Shown: piece by piece, positions 28,001-39,076 of the stretch
Layout of the letters: each line of letters begins with the position of its first letter
Position numbering within the stretch: position 1 is the stretch's first letter
Source: Solenopsis invicta
Taxonomy: Eukaryota; Arthropoda; Insecta; Hymenoptera; Formicidae
Assembly (NCBI RefSeq): GCF_016802725.1
Contig: NC_052668.1
Span: 19,152,501-19,216,500, forward strand
Length of the DNA: 64,000 nucleotides
Direction of reading: 5' to 3'
Made by a program: the position numbers and the translations under genes
Notes under the pieces: generated by a model
The model's database searches: none
What the model saw: the letters and a program-made list of their open reading frames with translations, nothing else
Told to the model about the DNA's origin: nothing

Positions 28001-31000
28001 ACGTCGGTCGTCGCGCTGAATGACGCAAAACTCGCGGATTATTTCGTCGCGGCGACTTTATTTCGAGAACGCCGTTCTCGCGCGCGCTTCTTTTTTCTCC
28101 CGCGACATCTCATCCATCTCATCCGCGAGCGCAGAATCTCCGGGATAATTTCAATCAGGAAAATGATTTCTGGGTGTGGAGCACTTCATTCAAACGTCTA
28201 CGATCACGAATCACGAGGCAGCACCGCACGTGGCAAATTCAGCCGTTGATTTATAAGTGCGGGTTTAACGCTGCAACTACGTAGATCAATCGATTAATTA
28301 ATTAGCTCCGTCACATGAAACTCCTACTTTACTCGATCGTAAAACTGTCTCGGCGCGTCCCACTCGACAAATATATGTAAATCGCGCGTAAATCCTTTAC
28401 CGGCTTTGCAGGGTCGTCCCTTATCGAAGACTCGGCAGCGAAATCCCTTAGAAGAGAATCCCTTACAGAGAATTCGCATCGATCGACGTAAATTCCCGTT
28501 ACATACGAGTATAATGATCGCATGAATTTGCGAGGCACACAATTGAGAGATATCGTGTGTACGTACATACGGATGTACGTACGTACGTGAGAAATGGCGC
28601 AGCACGTCGTAGTACAGGACACTATATAGGCGCGCTACATGTGCGGTGGCTGTGTAAACATTGTAAACACTGATCGTGCCACGCAGTGGTTCTCACGTGA
28701 AGAGTCCGTATCTCGTATATGTACATACGCTGCGTAGCTCATGTCGCTGCGTGCCTCGTTAATCCGCAGATGCGCGTCCGCTGCCTCCACCGGTTTAACG
28801 AGACGCGAAGAAATGTCGTCGCGATGATCGTTAAGTAAATTTCGTCGCCCATTACGCCACGCGTATCATCGTTACACGCGGGCCTGCGTTTGCTCGCGCT
28901 AAACGACATCGAGTAATCGCGAGGAGTTGCTCAACTATTCCAAGATGAGTTTGTAACGCGTTACGCGCAACAAAACAATCACCACGGATCGCTAAAATAG
29001 GCGATACTTATTTTTTATAAAAAATATGTATAAAATAAATTCCAAAAACTTATTTCAAATAATAAATACTAAATATTTTATTTTAAATATGCATTTTAAA
29101 GAAAGTTATTTTAAACATACGACTTTAGGTTTAAAACGTATGTATAAGTGTATGATATTTAAATTAAAATGGTTATTTAATTTTTATTATTTTAAATAAC
29201 TTTTTATGATCTATTTCTTATTTTCTACTTTAAATAGAAAAGAGAAAGAAATTCTTTAATTCTAAATAAGTATTTTAAATAAATTTTTGCAGCTGGTTAA
29301 CTTTGATTGGATTTAGCTTTCTTTATTTTATTTAAAATATTTATTCAGAATTAAATAATTTCTTGTTTTTCTATTTAAAATAGGAAATGAGAAACAGATC
29401 ATAAGTTATTTAAAATAATTAGTACTAAATAATTACTTATTTTATTTTCAATAATGTTATTTTAAGTACGTCTGATCTTTGCCTAGCACATACATTAAGG
29501 GGAAAAAAATATTAAACAACTTATCATTTCATTTTCGTGCGTTGCAAAAATTATCAACTTCGTAAAATCCATTGATAATTCCGTACTAAATCCTTACGGT
29601 ATTTCTCGGCGGTGGGAAGGCCGATGAGTTATCTTCGCGCGAGCGTGAAGGTGAAATCCGCGACTCATTTCGCGCGTGGGGGGAAAGTACAATACGTCGC
29701 AACGTGCAAAACGCAAAACGGACTATGGTTGACTCACCGAAGGATAATCGAAGTCTGGGGAAGACGAGACTTCTAGGACATACTCCATTCTGCTCTGGTT
29801 CGACGGGTCCCCCAGCGTAACGGGCGGTGTTAACGTACTCATCGCAGTGGTTATCGTCTGCAAAAGAGAGAAACGATGTGTCTCTTTTATCTTTCACCGC
29901 TAAAGGAAATGTTGATTATCTTCTCCAAATGTTTCTTCGGCAAATACAAACGTTAGGACAATTTAAATGTTCTCATATGAATAGTTACTGATATAATCTG
30001 TTGTAAAAATAAAATATTATTTTTTACATCATCTGTTTATTCAACAACCGTCCACATTATCCTTCTGTAACCGTCTATATTATATGTACGTATCCACATT
30101 CACACGTGCATTGTTGTTCCAAAAATCATATGTACAAAAAAACCAGTGTCAAACATTAACATTAATTGAAATTAATATATTCTATTTAACAATCATTCTG
30201 ATGTAAGCAAGAAATTATGTTCTTACTTGTACATGATTCAATCTTTTCTAAAAAATTTGATAATCTTAAATTTCAGTAAAATTATTTCAATATCATAATA
30301 GTCATCTACAAAGCGCAATGTGATTGTCTTGATAATAATAGTATTAAAAAATTCAAATTCTTGACTTGAAGACTGTTTTTATCTTTCGATATTTTTTCCT
30401 TCTAACTTATAAAAATTGCTACTGAATAAAGAAAATATACTTTTCTCAATAAAATATATAAAACTGTACAAAATGTCTTCAAGCAAATAACGTCTGTTTA
30501 ATGTTACATCATAAAAGTATTTTCAACGTAAAAGTTTTTACTGCGTATAATTAGAGAGAATTATCGATTAATACCGATGAGAGATATTGCGAACTAAATA
30601 TTCTTAAAAAAAATCACATCTGTAACATTCGCGCGTAGAGTCACCTTCATTTTTTATCACGACTACTGGTTCACCGTAATTGTTATCATGGTAGGTAATT
30701 ACTAATTACTTCGTGAGAATTCTGTATGCAAGAAATCAGTGGAAGTAACGCCGTTTGCGTCAACGCAACGTACGGAAGTGATTACATTTTGCCTGGAGGG
30801 CGAAACAGAACCGTGCGTCGTTGAACACGAGGTTGAATGACAAACCGGTGACAATGCTTCTGCAGCTAGATTTGATATCGCAAATTTGCGTGTCACGTAA
30901 CGATTATATCGCGTGTTATTTCGAGCACAAGAATTTATATACCTTTAGTGTAACTTGGTACACGGGAGTGAATGCGGAATCCGTGATGCAACATTGACGA

Positions 31001-32742
31001 GAATTCGATTACCAAGTGCATCATCAAGGAAAACAAAAAAAAAAGAGTACAAAGTAAAAAAGACAATATCTCGAAATAAAATAAAATTGTAATTTTGCTC
31101 TGCCGTTTGATTGTAATTTTTATATAATAAACATTAAATTCTTCATGAGAAAAAGATGTGAGATAATATCTACTTACCAAAATGGCGTCCCTAATATTCT
31201 TCTTAATATCTTCGATCTTTTGCCGCTTTTCCCTGCGAACACAAGAATACGTGAGACGTTAGTATTGTTAGAAACCCGGCGCCAAATCATTGTCGAGCGC
31301 GTAATTAAATGTGATTAACATTTATATTGCGATGAACAAATGCGTTTTGTACAGACGCAGTAACGTAAGAGTAAATCGAGCGGTCGACCGGTAATAATGA
31401 TCAAGCTGAATGAAACGATAGCGCAGACCGTGTGCTCCTTTTTATCGGTATTTTCATCCCAATTCGATAATTTTAGCGCGGCCACGCGTTTAAAAGAACT
31501 CGCTGGAGAACTCATGGCCGATCAATAATGCGTATTTCTGGAACTGTCCGTTTTGTAAGATTCCGACGAATCCTGCTGTTCCACACTGAGGGAAAAAGTT
31601 ATTAACTTGACTCAATTTTTCAACCTGATTAAATTTCTTCAGTCCAACTATTTATGTATTTAATTTATAAATACATGAAATAATTAAACTTCAGTTTAAC
31701 TAAATATATATTTACCTTAAAAATATAAATACTCAAACTGAAATTTAATCAAGTTGTAATTTGACTAAATTTTTCAATTTGGTTAAATTTCTCAAGTTAA
31801 ATTAAATTTTTTTCAATCCAAACATTTATATATTTAATTTAAATACACAAATACTCCAATTGAAAAAATTTTGTCAAGTTAACAATTCTTTTTCTCAATG
31901 TGCCGGCATTCGTACAGGAAAATACACAAATTATTGAGTTGTACGAAAGAGAGCAAAGTTCCTTGGAGACATTCTACCCGCGTTCTACCGCGAATTAGCG
32001 GAAGTTCGAGGAAATCCAAGTAAAATAAAATATACGATAATCGTAACGAGATGATATCGCAGATTAACGATCTAGAAAAAAGGAATAAATGCGGAATAAA
32101 TCGCATAAAAATAATAAGCAGAGAGAGAGAGAGAGAGAGAAGGAGAGAGACGCGATTGTATCGAGAAAAAAGAGAAATCATCCATCCAGAACAGCGCTGG
32201 ATAAAAAAAAATTGAAACGAATCTCGTCGAAACGAGAATAGCGTTGAACGATGAAATATAGCGGAGGTTATCCCAAAAGAATACATTTCAAAGGTAGATA
32301 TCGTACAATTGTAATGGAACGTTGAGAAAAGTGAAGATAGTGGCGCGAATGAATAACGCGGCGAGTGCATCGCATATATTTGGAAAGTAGTAAAGGAAGT
32401 AGTAATAGCGAATCACACAATATCAGCCACGTGTTGATATCGCTGACACGGCGCGTCGCCGCGTCGCGCGTTGGCCCGAACCGGTTACGGAATGAATCAT
32501 TCGCGGGATGAGTTAAAAAATTAATCGCGCCGCGAATTTGCAATTCGGTCTCTCGCGGACGATTCTCCAGATTCGATTCAAGTCGGGAAAAAAAAAGAGT
32601 CCCGGGAAGGAGGATCGAGGCGTCGCCACAAATAGAGAGGAACTGTAGGAAATAGCACTGGCGCGGCGGTCTCGGCCGTATTTTTGCGGTTCGCCCCTCT
32701 CGGAAATCTCGTCTCTCTTTCGAGTTAAACCGAGAATTTTAC

Positions 32743-32791
<49 letters not shown>

Positions 32792-34771
32792 CAAAATTCA
32801 ATGAACGTGTCGCGCACGGCGCGGCGCGGCCTTGCGTTTCGTAAACGGCTTGCGTGAGTACGATCGCATTCCGCTGACATTTAATTGTAATGCGAGCCTC
32901 GCGATGAAAAGCCCCACGGAAACAAAGGAGAGATTACGGCCCTCCTTTAATGGGTTAACGACACATCGCGTCGGATTGGAACAGACGGGACGAACCGAGA
33001 GTAAGCGAACGGCCAATCGATGAGACGCGACGCGGCGCGGCGCGGGCGCGACGTCGACGCGACCGATCGGCGCACGCGTTTACCATTTTTAAAAATAAAA
33101 CTTACGCTTCGCTGAAACCATTGACGTGCAGTATCCTCATCTGTTTGACGATCGTGCTCTTGCCAGACTCTCCCGCTCCTGAAACAGGCCAAAAATCGTC
33201 CAACGTTAATTTCCCTGAGATGTTGTCGCCGCCAGCCACTCGGCCCACGCGCATTAAAAAAAAAAAAATTATATCTCGTGGAGCACAAAATTCAGATTTC
33301 ACCAGTATAGCTATCGATCGTCCGTGATAAGGCATCGCGGGTTTAACGACACATCGCAGACGCACGACGAGAAGGTGCGCCAAGTTTACGCGCCACTTTT
33401 GCGCAGATTCGCTCCGGATTAACCCTTACACACTGAGAGAAATATTAATCAAACGTTAGTTAAATAGTGATAAAGTGAATTTTGTAGTTGCTAGGTACCA
33501 AGAACTTGGTTACATTTGACAAATCATTTGAGAAGTTAAAAGTAATTGTTTAGTAACTGTAACTATAAAATTCATTTGTTCACTATTTAACTAAACGTTT
33601 GGTCTACTTCAAATATTTCTTTCAGTGCGGTACAATTAACCTTTCAATGTTTTTTTTTTGTCGCTTTTCTAGTCCGGGTCACTGGTACCCTGATAATGTT
33701 TCTGAAAAGATTTTTGGGTTCTAAAAAAATTAGATAAAAATTCTGGTATTCTCTTCAAACATTTCAAGACACAATTTCACGCAGCCAGAGAAAAATTATG
33801 TTTAAATTGATGAAATTGTTTGTGAGAAATAAAAATTTATTCGATTTCAAGAAGTGAACGTTACCAGCCCTTTTTAAAGGTAAATAATTTGTTTAATTTA
33901 AACAAATAATTAATTAATTCAAGATACTAATAGAAATGTAAGAAATAACTTAATTGTTCTAGTTTTAAAAATATATTCCTTTTATTAAAAAAAAAAAAAA
34001 TGATTTGCACAACCATTTTTTTAATTTTAATAAAAGAAACAACTAAAATATTTCCTCAAATTAAAGAAACTTTTCTTTAACCGTATGGCAATGTACAAAT
34101 TTCTTTGAATCAAACGTATATTTTTTTATTCAAGGAAACCTTTCTCTGGATGCAATTGTTTGATTCGAAACGTTATACACTTTTTTGTACATTTCTGAAT
34201 TTAAGGCAAAATTATTCAAAATTGAAAATTCCCCTGGATCTTGAAATCCCCGATTGGATAACGGAGAGTTAATATGAAAAATGGTAACTTACTTAACATG
34301 AATAGTTTTGTGTGTCTGACCTATTTTTTTTTTTACTTAATTAAAGTCATTCAAATAGTCTCTAAAAACTCACACTTTTAAGTTTCTAGAACAAATGTCT
34401 GTGTTTTGGAACGAATGTAGTATAATTTAATTGCTAGGTAGAAATCGATCGAACACACGAAATATGTTTGTAAGGGCTAAAAGTTCAGCTGTAGAATGAA
34501 CAGGGACGATTTCCGAGTGATATGTGGGATCGTGACCTGGATCGCAATGGGGTTAATTAAACCGCCCTTTTGATCTCCCCTACGCCAGCCGCGAGCGAAA
34601 TATTGAGTCTTTTTAATTTTCCGCAATTAAACGTAATTTGAAAATATCATATCAACATTATTCATACTCGTGCTCCCACGTGCAACGCACACATTCTACT
34701 CATTTTATATAAAATCATCGCCCGCATGTTACCCTCCACATTAAATATTATCAACTCTCCTCCTCCTCCTC

Positions 34772-34812
<41 letters not shown>

Positions 34813-35431
34813 TAAAGAACTCGCAAATCGAGTGAACGATAAGTTCGCGAAGGTTTAATCCGAGAAAATCTTGTAATTCTCGGTAGCGCTAATTGCGTCG
34901 TCCCCAGTTAGAAAAGCCCGATTAAGTAAATCATGAGATAAAGTGTACTTGGCAAATGTGTATTACGAGGAACGAAAGCAGCTGCATCTAATTCGTATAA
35001 TGCCGCCGGCCGTACCACTGGACATTTAATTTTACGTAGACGCCAGATGCGACGCGTTCAATCGTTTATGCTGGGCTTTAGGTTTTTTTCCTACGATTCC
35101 CGCGTGCACGATGACACGGGAGGAAAAAAAGGAAAGAGAGGTCGAATCGGCCGCGGGTTTCGCGTGGTCGTAACGACACGCGAGGAGGAAACAATAGGAG
35201 GCGACAGCTGTTGCTCCGACCATTCGTCCATCGCCCGCGCCGCCGTCGACGACGACGACGATGACGACGCATTCGCATCGAATTAGAACGACGACCTACA
35301 TAAACGCCGGATAATAGGAAGGCGATTGTGAACGGGGCGCCGGGTTAAACGTCGCTCTAAATAGGCGCGTTGTGTCAATGTTTTTCGCACGCACGCATCG
35401 GCTTGGAAAATGGAATTGAACCGTGAAATGG

Positions 35432-35471
<40 letters not shown>

Positions 35472-38149
35472 TGAGAAAAAATCTTCAGCAATCAGAAAGT
35501 AATCAGAAACGTAGATTAATTTACAATATGCTTGCCATAAATATGAACATTAAGTGCGCAAAGGGGAGATTATATTAATATAAGAGTAAAAGGTTATCCT
35601 AAACCAATAGCGTACATCAGAGAAACGAGAAGCAAAAAAAAAGAGGAAAGTTTATTATTTGAAAAAAGCTTCGATGAAAGAGAACAAAATCTGAAACAGT
35701 AAAAATGTATCGGAAAAAAATACCGTTCCGAAATAACAGAATGGAAAATAAAAACTCGTGTGGTTCTAGCGAACATTTGTATCGATAGTAGTGAGCGCTA
35801 TAAAACCCGATGAGAAACGACTTTGATAAAATGATACTGTAATTCTCGCTAAAATGTGCTCACAAGCCTAAAAATCATCGAAGAAGAGAAAAGAGGAACA
35901 TTCGATATGGAATTTTTCTTTTATTATCCGCTCCGTTTGGTGAGTAATCGTTTACCTTCCTGTGGTATTTTATATATTGACGCTAAAAAAAGTTTGCTAA
36001 TAATCAAGCCTAGATGATAGTTACTAGGCTTCGGTGAAATAATTTCAATTAAATATTTGTTAATATATATAGGTTAATATAATAAATATTTAAAAATATT
36101 TAGTAACTATTTGATGCCGTTTACAATTGAGGAAAAAGTCCAAGTATTAGCAAGCAAACGTTACTTATGACATTTTTTCGATATTTGTTAGTTAATAGAA
36201 ATATATTTTTTTATCGATTGGTTTGTCTGCTAAAAATAAAATTTTATTTCGTCGTATTTAAATAAAGATTTATTTCAATAAAATAAATTTATATCCTTCA
36301 AATAAATTTGAAAGCATCTTTCTTCTCAGCGTAAGTAATCAATTGGTTACTATTACTATGTTGGTTATATAATTATTAAATATTAATACAATTATTAAAC
36401 AATAATATATAATTGAACTATCAATATAATTATTAAATATTAAATATTTAGGTACATTACTTAAACATTTCATTAAAATTATTTCACCAAAGCTTGTTTA
36501 TTATTACTACACTCTGTTCTTCAGTATATTAATTAAGTTTTGTCGTCATTTTCAAACTGTACAGTCCTTGTATCACGCCTTGCAATCAACTGATAAATTT
36601 AGATTTTTGAGGCCTAGGCACCCAAGCATCTCTCGTTATACTTAAAAAAAAAAAAAAAAAAAAAAAAAATCGTTTCGGAAAAACTGAAATACTTAGTCCC
36701 ATATGTCAACTAAATATTTAGTTGGTTTAATTAATTTTTTGATGAAAAAATTTAAATGGTTGACACGAATAAACTATACCTTCTCCTTGCAACTAAATAA
36801 CTGTTGAATCAGACCAACGTTTAGCTGATCATATTAGACTACATTTTTTTTTCAATAAATTTTTTTTCTCAGTGTATGTGCTGCGAAGAACTTGAGAATT
36901 ATCGCTGTTAATCTTGATTTTGCTGATGATAGAATTTGAATCTGAACGTCCAATGTAATTTCAAATGTAACAAACTTGTAATATTTTTAACTTAATCCTT
37001 CGTGGTTCAACGTTTTTTTCATTACCTTTTTATTCCAACTAGATCACTGCCTCATAGTTTTTTTGAGAGCTTTGGGCTCTAAAAAATCTAAAAAAATTCT
37101 GATACACTCTTTCAACGTTCCAGAATACATCTTCACAATTGTTTGACCCAAAATTTTTTCACTTATTTTGTACGTGTTTGAATTTGAGGCAAAATAATTC
37201 AAAATTGTAAATTCGCTTGGGCATTTAAATCCCTCGTTGGACCACGCACAGAGAATTGAATAATGCATTGAGACTCGAATTTGACTCTCGTCAGAGAGAG
37301 ACTCTCGACCCTTTCGTTCCTATCGTCTTCGAAAAGAGAGATTTATCCAGTTACACAGCGATTAACGACATAATAGAAGCACAATAGAACTTTGAGTTAC
37401 AGGTAAGAGGTAAAAGAGTAGAAGAGAGAGACATATAGATATACGTGTATATAGAAAGAGAGAAAGTGGGAGGAGAAGGGTGAAAGAGACGAGGATCGAA
37501 AGCGACGAAAAGGGTACAAACACGAGGCGGTCGCTGGATATACTGTATTATTCGTGGGTGCCTGTTCGTACGATAATCGATAAAATTGAATTACGCGCCG
37601 CTGAACATCGCGATAGCAGCCGGCCGGTCGACCGGTCGACCGGTCGACCGGTCGACCGGTCGACCGGTCGACCGGTCGACCGGTCGGTCGGTCGGTCGGT
37701 CGGTCGGCTCACCCCCGGCTTCGCGGAGGCGCTCTTTGTCCGAAACCGACAATCACCGACGGCCATCAGGGGGGGAGGAAGGAAGAGAGCAGGGGAGGGC
37801 CTGGCCGATATTTAACGCGTCCTCGGTTCACGAGAACGAGAGCGACCGCGGGATACGAAGAGAAATCCCTTCGAGGGGCGCGCGCGCACACGCGAGCCCC
37901 CTCTCGCTCTCGATTTCTACCTCGTGGTGCGGTTTAATTAAAAGAAAGAAAAAAAAAAAAAAAACTTGCGCTGTAGTGAATTAAATTTCCGGGTCAGTGG
38001 TCACACTCACCGAGCAGGAGTAGCCTGTGGGTGGCCCGGTAGACCTGTTTGTCCTTTTGCAACTGCCTGGTGATGGCGTCGGATCGTCTCTTCTGATTTT
38101 TGCTTTCATCCTGGCTTTGCTTGCTACTCTGGCTGCCGAAACACCCCAT
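3921..38149 (-). CDS. Galphas: Heterotrimeric G-protein alpha-s subunit, ten coding exons, complete
   Basis: GTP-binding subunit that couples receptors to adenylyl cyclase at the inner plasma membrane. Exons (5' to 3'): 38149-38011, 33178-33106, 31232-31178, 29857-29738, 20199-20102, 7094-7040, 6098-6025, 5286-5107, 4384-4180 and 4067-3921. They sum to 1,146 nt (381 aa); every junction is GT-AG and keeps phase, and the length is normal for the family. The start [10 protein letters not shown] has Gly2 and Cys3, the acylation site of G-alpha-s. P-loop GAGESGKS is residues 47-54; the cholera-toxin-target Arg is 186 (LRCRVLTSG); switch [10 protein letters not shown] holds catalytic Gln212; NKQD is 277-280; TCAVDT is 351-356; the tail ends QYELL, the Gs-class C-terminus. 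All key residues are intact. Introns of 4.8, 9.5 and 13.0 kb make up nearly all of the 34-kb span and carry most of the window's repeats. No second start or alternative exon was found. Confidence 0.97.
4640..5024. mobile_element. Inverted-repeat element, CACTGAG-type ends (copy 1)
   Basis: Left end CACCGAGAGAGAAAC and right end (reverse complement) CACACTGAGAGAAAAAT face each other about 385 bp apart, with an AT-rich interior and no ORF. It lies in the G-alpha-s intron just downstream (gene sense) of exon 5286-5107. The ends resemble those of the elements at 6,460, 31,584 and 33,431. I could not settle a target-site duplication. A non-autonomous DNA transposon (MITE) is the best reading. Confidence 0.45.
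5838..5901. repeat. CGT/CGC triplet repeat
   Basis: A run of GCC then GTC units with a few interruptions, in the short intron between G-alpha-s exons 6098-6025 and 5286-5107. It generates spurious poly-Thr and poly-Ala reading frames. Confidence 0.8.
6460..6650. mobile_element. Inverted-repeat element, CACTGAG-type ends (copy 2)
   Basis: The left end CACTGAGAGAAAAAGTT continues through TTTTAATAAATATTTATT. The reverse complement of the right end reads CATGAGAGAAAAATTACTT and continues through TTTAATAAACATTTATTTGAA. The arms are therefore long (about 45-50 bp, imperfect). The interior is AT-rich and non-coding. Located in the G-alpha-s intron between 7040 and 6098. Confidence 0.6.
7480..7975. 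repeat. Dispersed ~0.5-kb intron repeat, copy A
   Basis: First of four diverged copies in the same orientation (others near 9.76, 19.2 and 27.25 kb). Shared landmarks in order are ATTACARATTGTT, AAAATTTGG, AATAAGAAGTAGA, TTTTATTACGACGCAGAGAT, an inverted partner AATCGCAATAAAATTTTGCA, and GTTTATTTAAAGT near the right edge. The middle can fold back on itself. No ORF. Edges are approximate. Confidence 0.55.
8560..8588. repeat. (GA)n microsatellite
   Basis: Near-perfect GA dinucleotide run inside a G-alpha-s intron. Confidence 0.9.
9755..10275. repeat. Dispersed ~0.5-kb intron repeat, copy B
   Basis: Closest to copy D (27.25 kb): both contain AGATTGTTTYATATTGCATT, GAAAGTAGTAGAAAAAA and AATAAGAAGTAGAC, and both end with GTTTATTTAAAGT followed by TTTATTTATTTTG. 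A central inverted pair (ATTTATGTAAAATTTTATTG and its partner near 10,045-10,070) is present. No ORF. Confidence 0.65.
10400..10765. repeat. ~160-bp tandem repeat, two full units and a partial third
   Basis: Unit 1 begins TGTTATTATATCCGCGTCGA at 10,400. Unit 2 begins TGTTATTATATTCGCATCGA at 10,561. Unit 3 starts near 10,719 and decays after about 45 bp. The first two units end with AGAACCGCGGGATAATAA then TAAACCA. The units have diverged moderately. No gene. Confidence 0.75.
11128..11346. repeat. CT-rich microsatellite pair
   Basis: Two (CT)n tracts at about 11,129-11,152 and 11,310-11,342 lie in a GC-rich, CpG-rich patch (10.9-11.8 kb) of the G-alpha-s intron. The 175- to 201-codon ORFs here are low-complexity readings of this patch. 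Confidence 0.85.
12928..12968. repeat. (GA)n microsatellite
   Basis: GA dinucleotide tract in a G-alpha-s intron. Confidence 0.9.
14303..14468. repeat. Long imperfect hairpin, ~74-bp arms, 18-bp loop
   Basis: The left arm 14,303-14,376 (starting AATAAGAG, ending GTATACAC) pairs with 14,395-14,468. The reverse complement of the right arm starts AATAAGAG and ends GTATACAT. By hand count the arms agree at about 85-90% of positions, and the block ATTACAATAATTAATA is identical. It lies in the 13.0-kb G-alpha-s intron. Length and shape fit a palindromic MITE or a long hairpin RNA precursor; sequence alone does not decide. Confidence 0.85.
15008..15052. repeat. Degenerate 8-bp minisatellite (GTAMGGYG)n
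   Basis: About five head-to-tail units (GTAAGGC, GTACGGC, GTACGGT) form a short array in a GC-rich patch. Confidence 0.75.
16519..16567. repeat. (CA)n microsatellite
   Basis: An uninterrupted CA run of about 48 bp in the 13.0-kb G-alpha-s intron. Confidence 0.95.
17983..18046. repeat. (GA)n microsatellite
   Basis: A GA tract of about 60 bp with one interruption. Confidence 0.95.
19215..19700. repeat. Dispersed ~0.5-kb intron repeat, copy C
   Basis: Carries the family landmarks ATTGTTCTGTTTCATTTCAA, AAAATTTGACAGCAACTTTC, CAAGACGATTTATGTAAAG, GACGCAAAGATTAATTATTC and the inverted partner CGCGATAAAATTTTACATA. It lies about 400 bp downstream, on the plus strand, of where a conserved-exon neighbourhood begins (20.1 kb). 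No ORF. Confidence 0.55.
22004..22034. repeat. (GA)n microsatellite
   Basis: GA dinucleotide tract. Confidence 0.9.
22729..23148. mobile_element. 404-bp TIR element with perfect 8-bp target-site duplication
   Basis: The element spans 22,737-23,140. The left end reads CGAGGGGGAATTCACA and the reverse complement of the right end reads CGAGGGGAAATTCACA. Just inside, both ends carry TTTTGTACACCAATGCCG or its close variant. The copies of AACGTAGC at 22,729-22,736 and 23,141-23,148 form a perfect 8-bp direct duplication. The interior is built from many degenerate CTGCCG and AATGCC motifs in both orientations and has no transposase ORF. An 8-bp duplication is typical of hAT- and P-type DNA transposons, so this is a non-autonomous, cut-and-paste-type insertion. 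The ends do not match a consensus I can name. Confidence 0.85.
27245..27755. repeat. Dispersed ~0.5-kb intron repeat, copy D
   Basis: The nearest sibling of copy B, sharing AGATTGTTTCATATTGCATT, AATAAGAAGTAGACATGTGT, a central fold-back pair (27,440-27,480 against 27,530-27,560) and the right edge GTTTATTTAAAGT. It sits in the G-alpha-s intron between exons 29857-29738 and 20199-20102. No ORF. Confidence 0.65.
27883..27915. repeat. (GAG)n triplet repeat
   Basis: GAG units, about 30 bp. They produce poly-Glu and poly-Ser ORFs that were rejected. Confidence 0.9.
29185..29421. repeat. Long AT-rich inverted repeat (~100-bp arms)
   Basis: The left arm 29,185-29,285 and the right arm 29,322-29,421 are reverse complements at roughly 85% by hand alignment. 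The left arm contains ATTTTAAATAACTTTTTATG and the reverse complement of the right contains ATTTTAAATAACTTATGATC; both continue through TTTAAATAGAAAA. They flank a loop of about 36 bp. It lies about 320 bp from G-alpha-s exon 29857-29738, in the downstream side of that exon's flank. MITE-like; no ORF. Confidence 0.8.
31584..31903. mobile_element. Inverted-repeat element, CACTGAG-type ends (copy 3)
   Basis: The left end reads CACACTGAGGGAAAAAGTT then ATTAACTTGAC. The reverse complement of the right end reads CACATTGAGAAAAAGAATTG then TTAACTTGAC. The interior repeats short variants of AATTTAATCAAGTT. It is about 320 bp long and non-coding, in the G-alpha-s intron between exons 33178-33106 and 31232-31178. 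Confidence 0.6.
32744..32789. repeat. (GA)n microsatellite
   Basis: GA tract of about 45 bp. A shorter, interrupted one lies at 32,120-32,150. Confidence 0.95.
33431..33627. mobile_element. Inverted-repeat element, CACTGAG-type ends (copy 4)
   Basis: The left arm reads CACTGAGAGAAATATTAATC then AAACGTTAGTTAAATAGTGA. The reverse complement of the right arm reads CACTGAAAGAAATATTTGAAG then AAACGTTTAGTTAAATAGTGA. Total length is 197 bp with arms of about 40-48 bp. No coding capacity. This is the clearest member of the family and lies about 250 bp upstream (gene sense) of G-alpha-s exon 33178-33106. Confidence 0.75.
34757..34808. repeat. (CTC)n/(CT)n compound microsatellite
   Basis: CTC triplets change into a CT dinucleotide tract. 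Confidence 0.9.
35433..35467. repeat. (GA)n microsatellite
   Basis: GA dinucleotide tract. Confidence 0.9.
37618..37709. repeat. Self-complementary 8-bp satellite (CGGTCGAC)n passing into (CGGT)n
   Basis: About eight perfect copies of CGGTCGAC, whose permutation GGTCGACC is a perfect palindrome, run from about 37,621 to 37,685. The array then continues as a 4-bp CGGT repeat to about 37,709. Each 8-mer can pair with any other, so the array can extrude hairpins. It is about 300 bp downstream of the first G-alpha-s coding exon, inside intron 1. Confidence 0.95.
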
Positions 38150-38551
38150 GACACACCAGGGGAAGGAGACGCGCGGCGGCTCGCCCTCACCGTTTCTCCC
38201 TTCCACGTCTAACGGTCCCACCACGACGGGCCCACTGGCACGATCACAACTCTCTCGGGGCGTCGTCGTCGTCGTCGCGTAGACGGCGGTGGCGGTGGCG
38301 GAGTTGAGCGAGAGATAGGACGACCGGGACACGGATGGGGACGGACGACGACGGCTGCTCGCGACGGCGGCGATCGAGTTGGTCGCCGCGCGAACGCCGG
38401 CGTCGGCGGCCGCGACGACGACGACGTTAACGTCGTCGTCGTCGTCGTCGTTCGTTGTCTGCTACGACTGCTGCTGTCGCTGCTGCTGTCGCGCCGCCGC
38501 TGCAGCTGCTGCTGCTGCCGCCGCCGCATCGCCGAAGCCGCTATCGCTGCG

Positions 38552-38586
<35 letters not shown>

Positions 38587-39030
38587 GTGGTGGTGCTGGT
38601 GCTGGTGCTGCTGGGTCCACCCGCGTTCGCGTTCGAAAAGCGGCCCGAATCCCGCCGCCGCCGCGGAACTACGCGCGCTACACTCGCTCCCGTTCCGCGA
38701 TTCCCGCCGTCCGCCGTCCGCCTCCGGTTCCGCCGTTCCGTTCGTCTCGGTTCGTCACTCTATCGGCTGTCTCTCGTTCACCCTCCCGCACGCCGCCCTC
38801 TGGCGCGCGCGCTCGCGCTCGCGCTCGCGCTTCCTCGCCCGATCGACGTCTCTCTCGCTCTCTCTCTCTCTCTCTCTCCTTCTCCCTCTCCTTCTCTTTT
38901 TCTCCGCTACAGTGACGACCGGCGATGGCTCTCGTTCCTGTCAAAGGCAACTTCTCTCGCTCTATTTCTCGCCGCCTTTTCTCGCGTTTCTTCCCTTCGA
39001 TCCTCTCTTTCCCGTCGTCGTTTATTCTCC

Positions 39031-39076
<46 letters not shown>

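Noticed and set aside
38150..38332. In-frame N-terminal extension of G-alpha-s, like the mammalian XL-alpha-s form
   Set aside because: The frame stays open upstream but has no ATG, only GTG, and the peptide is low-complexity; the MGCFG start is the family start.
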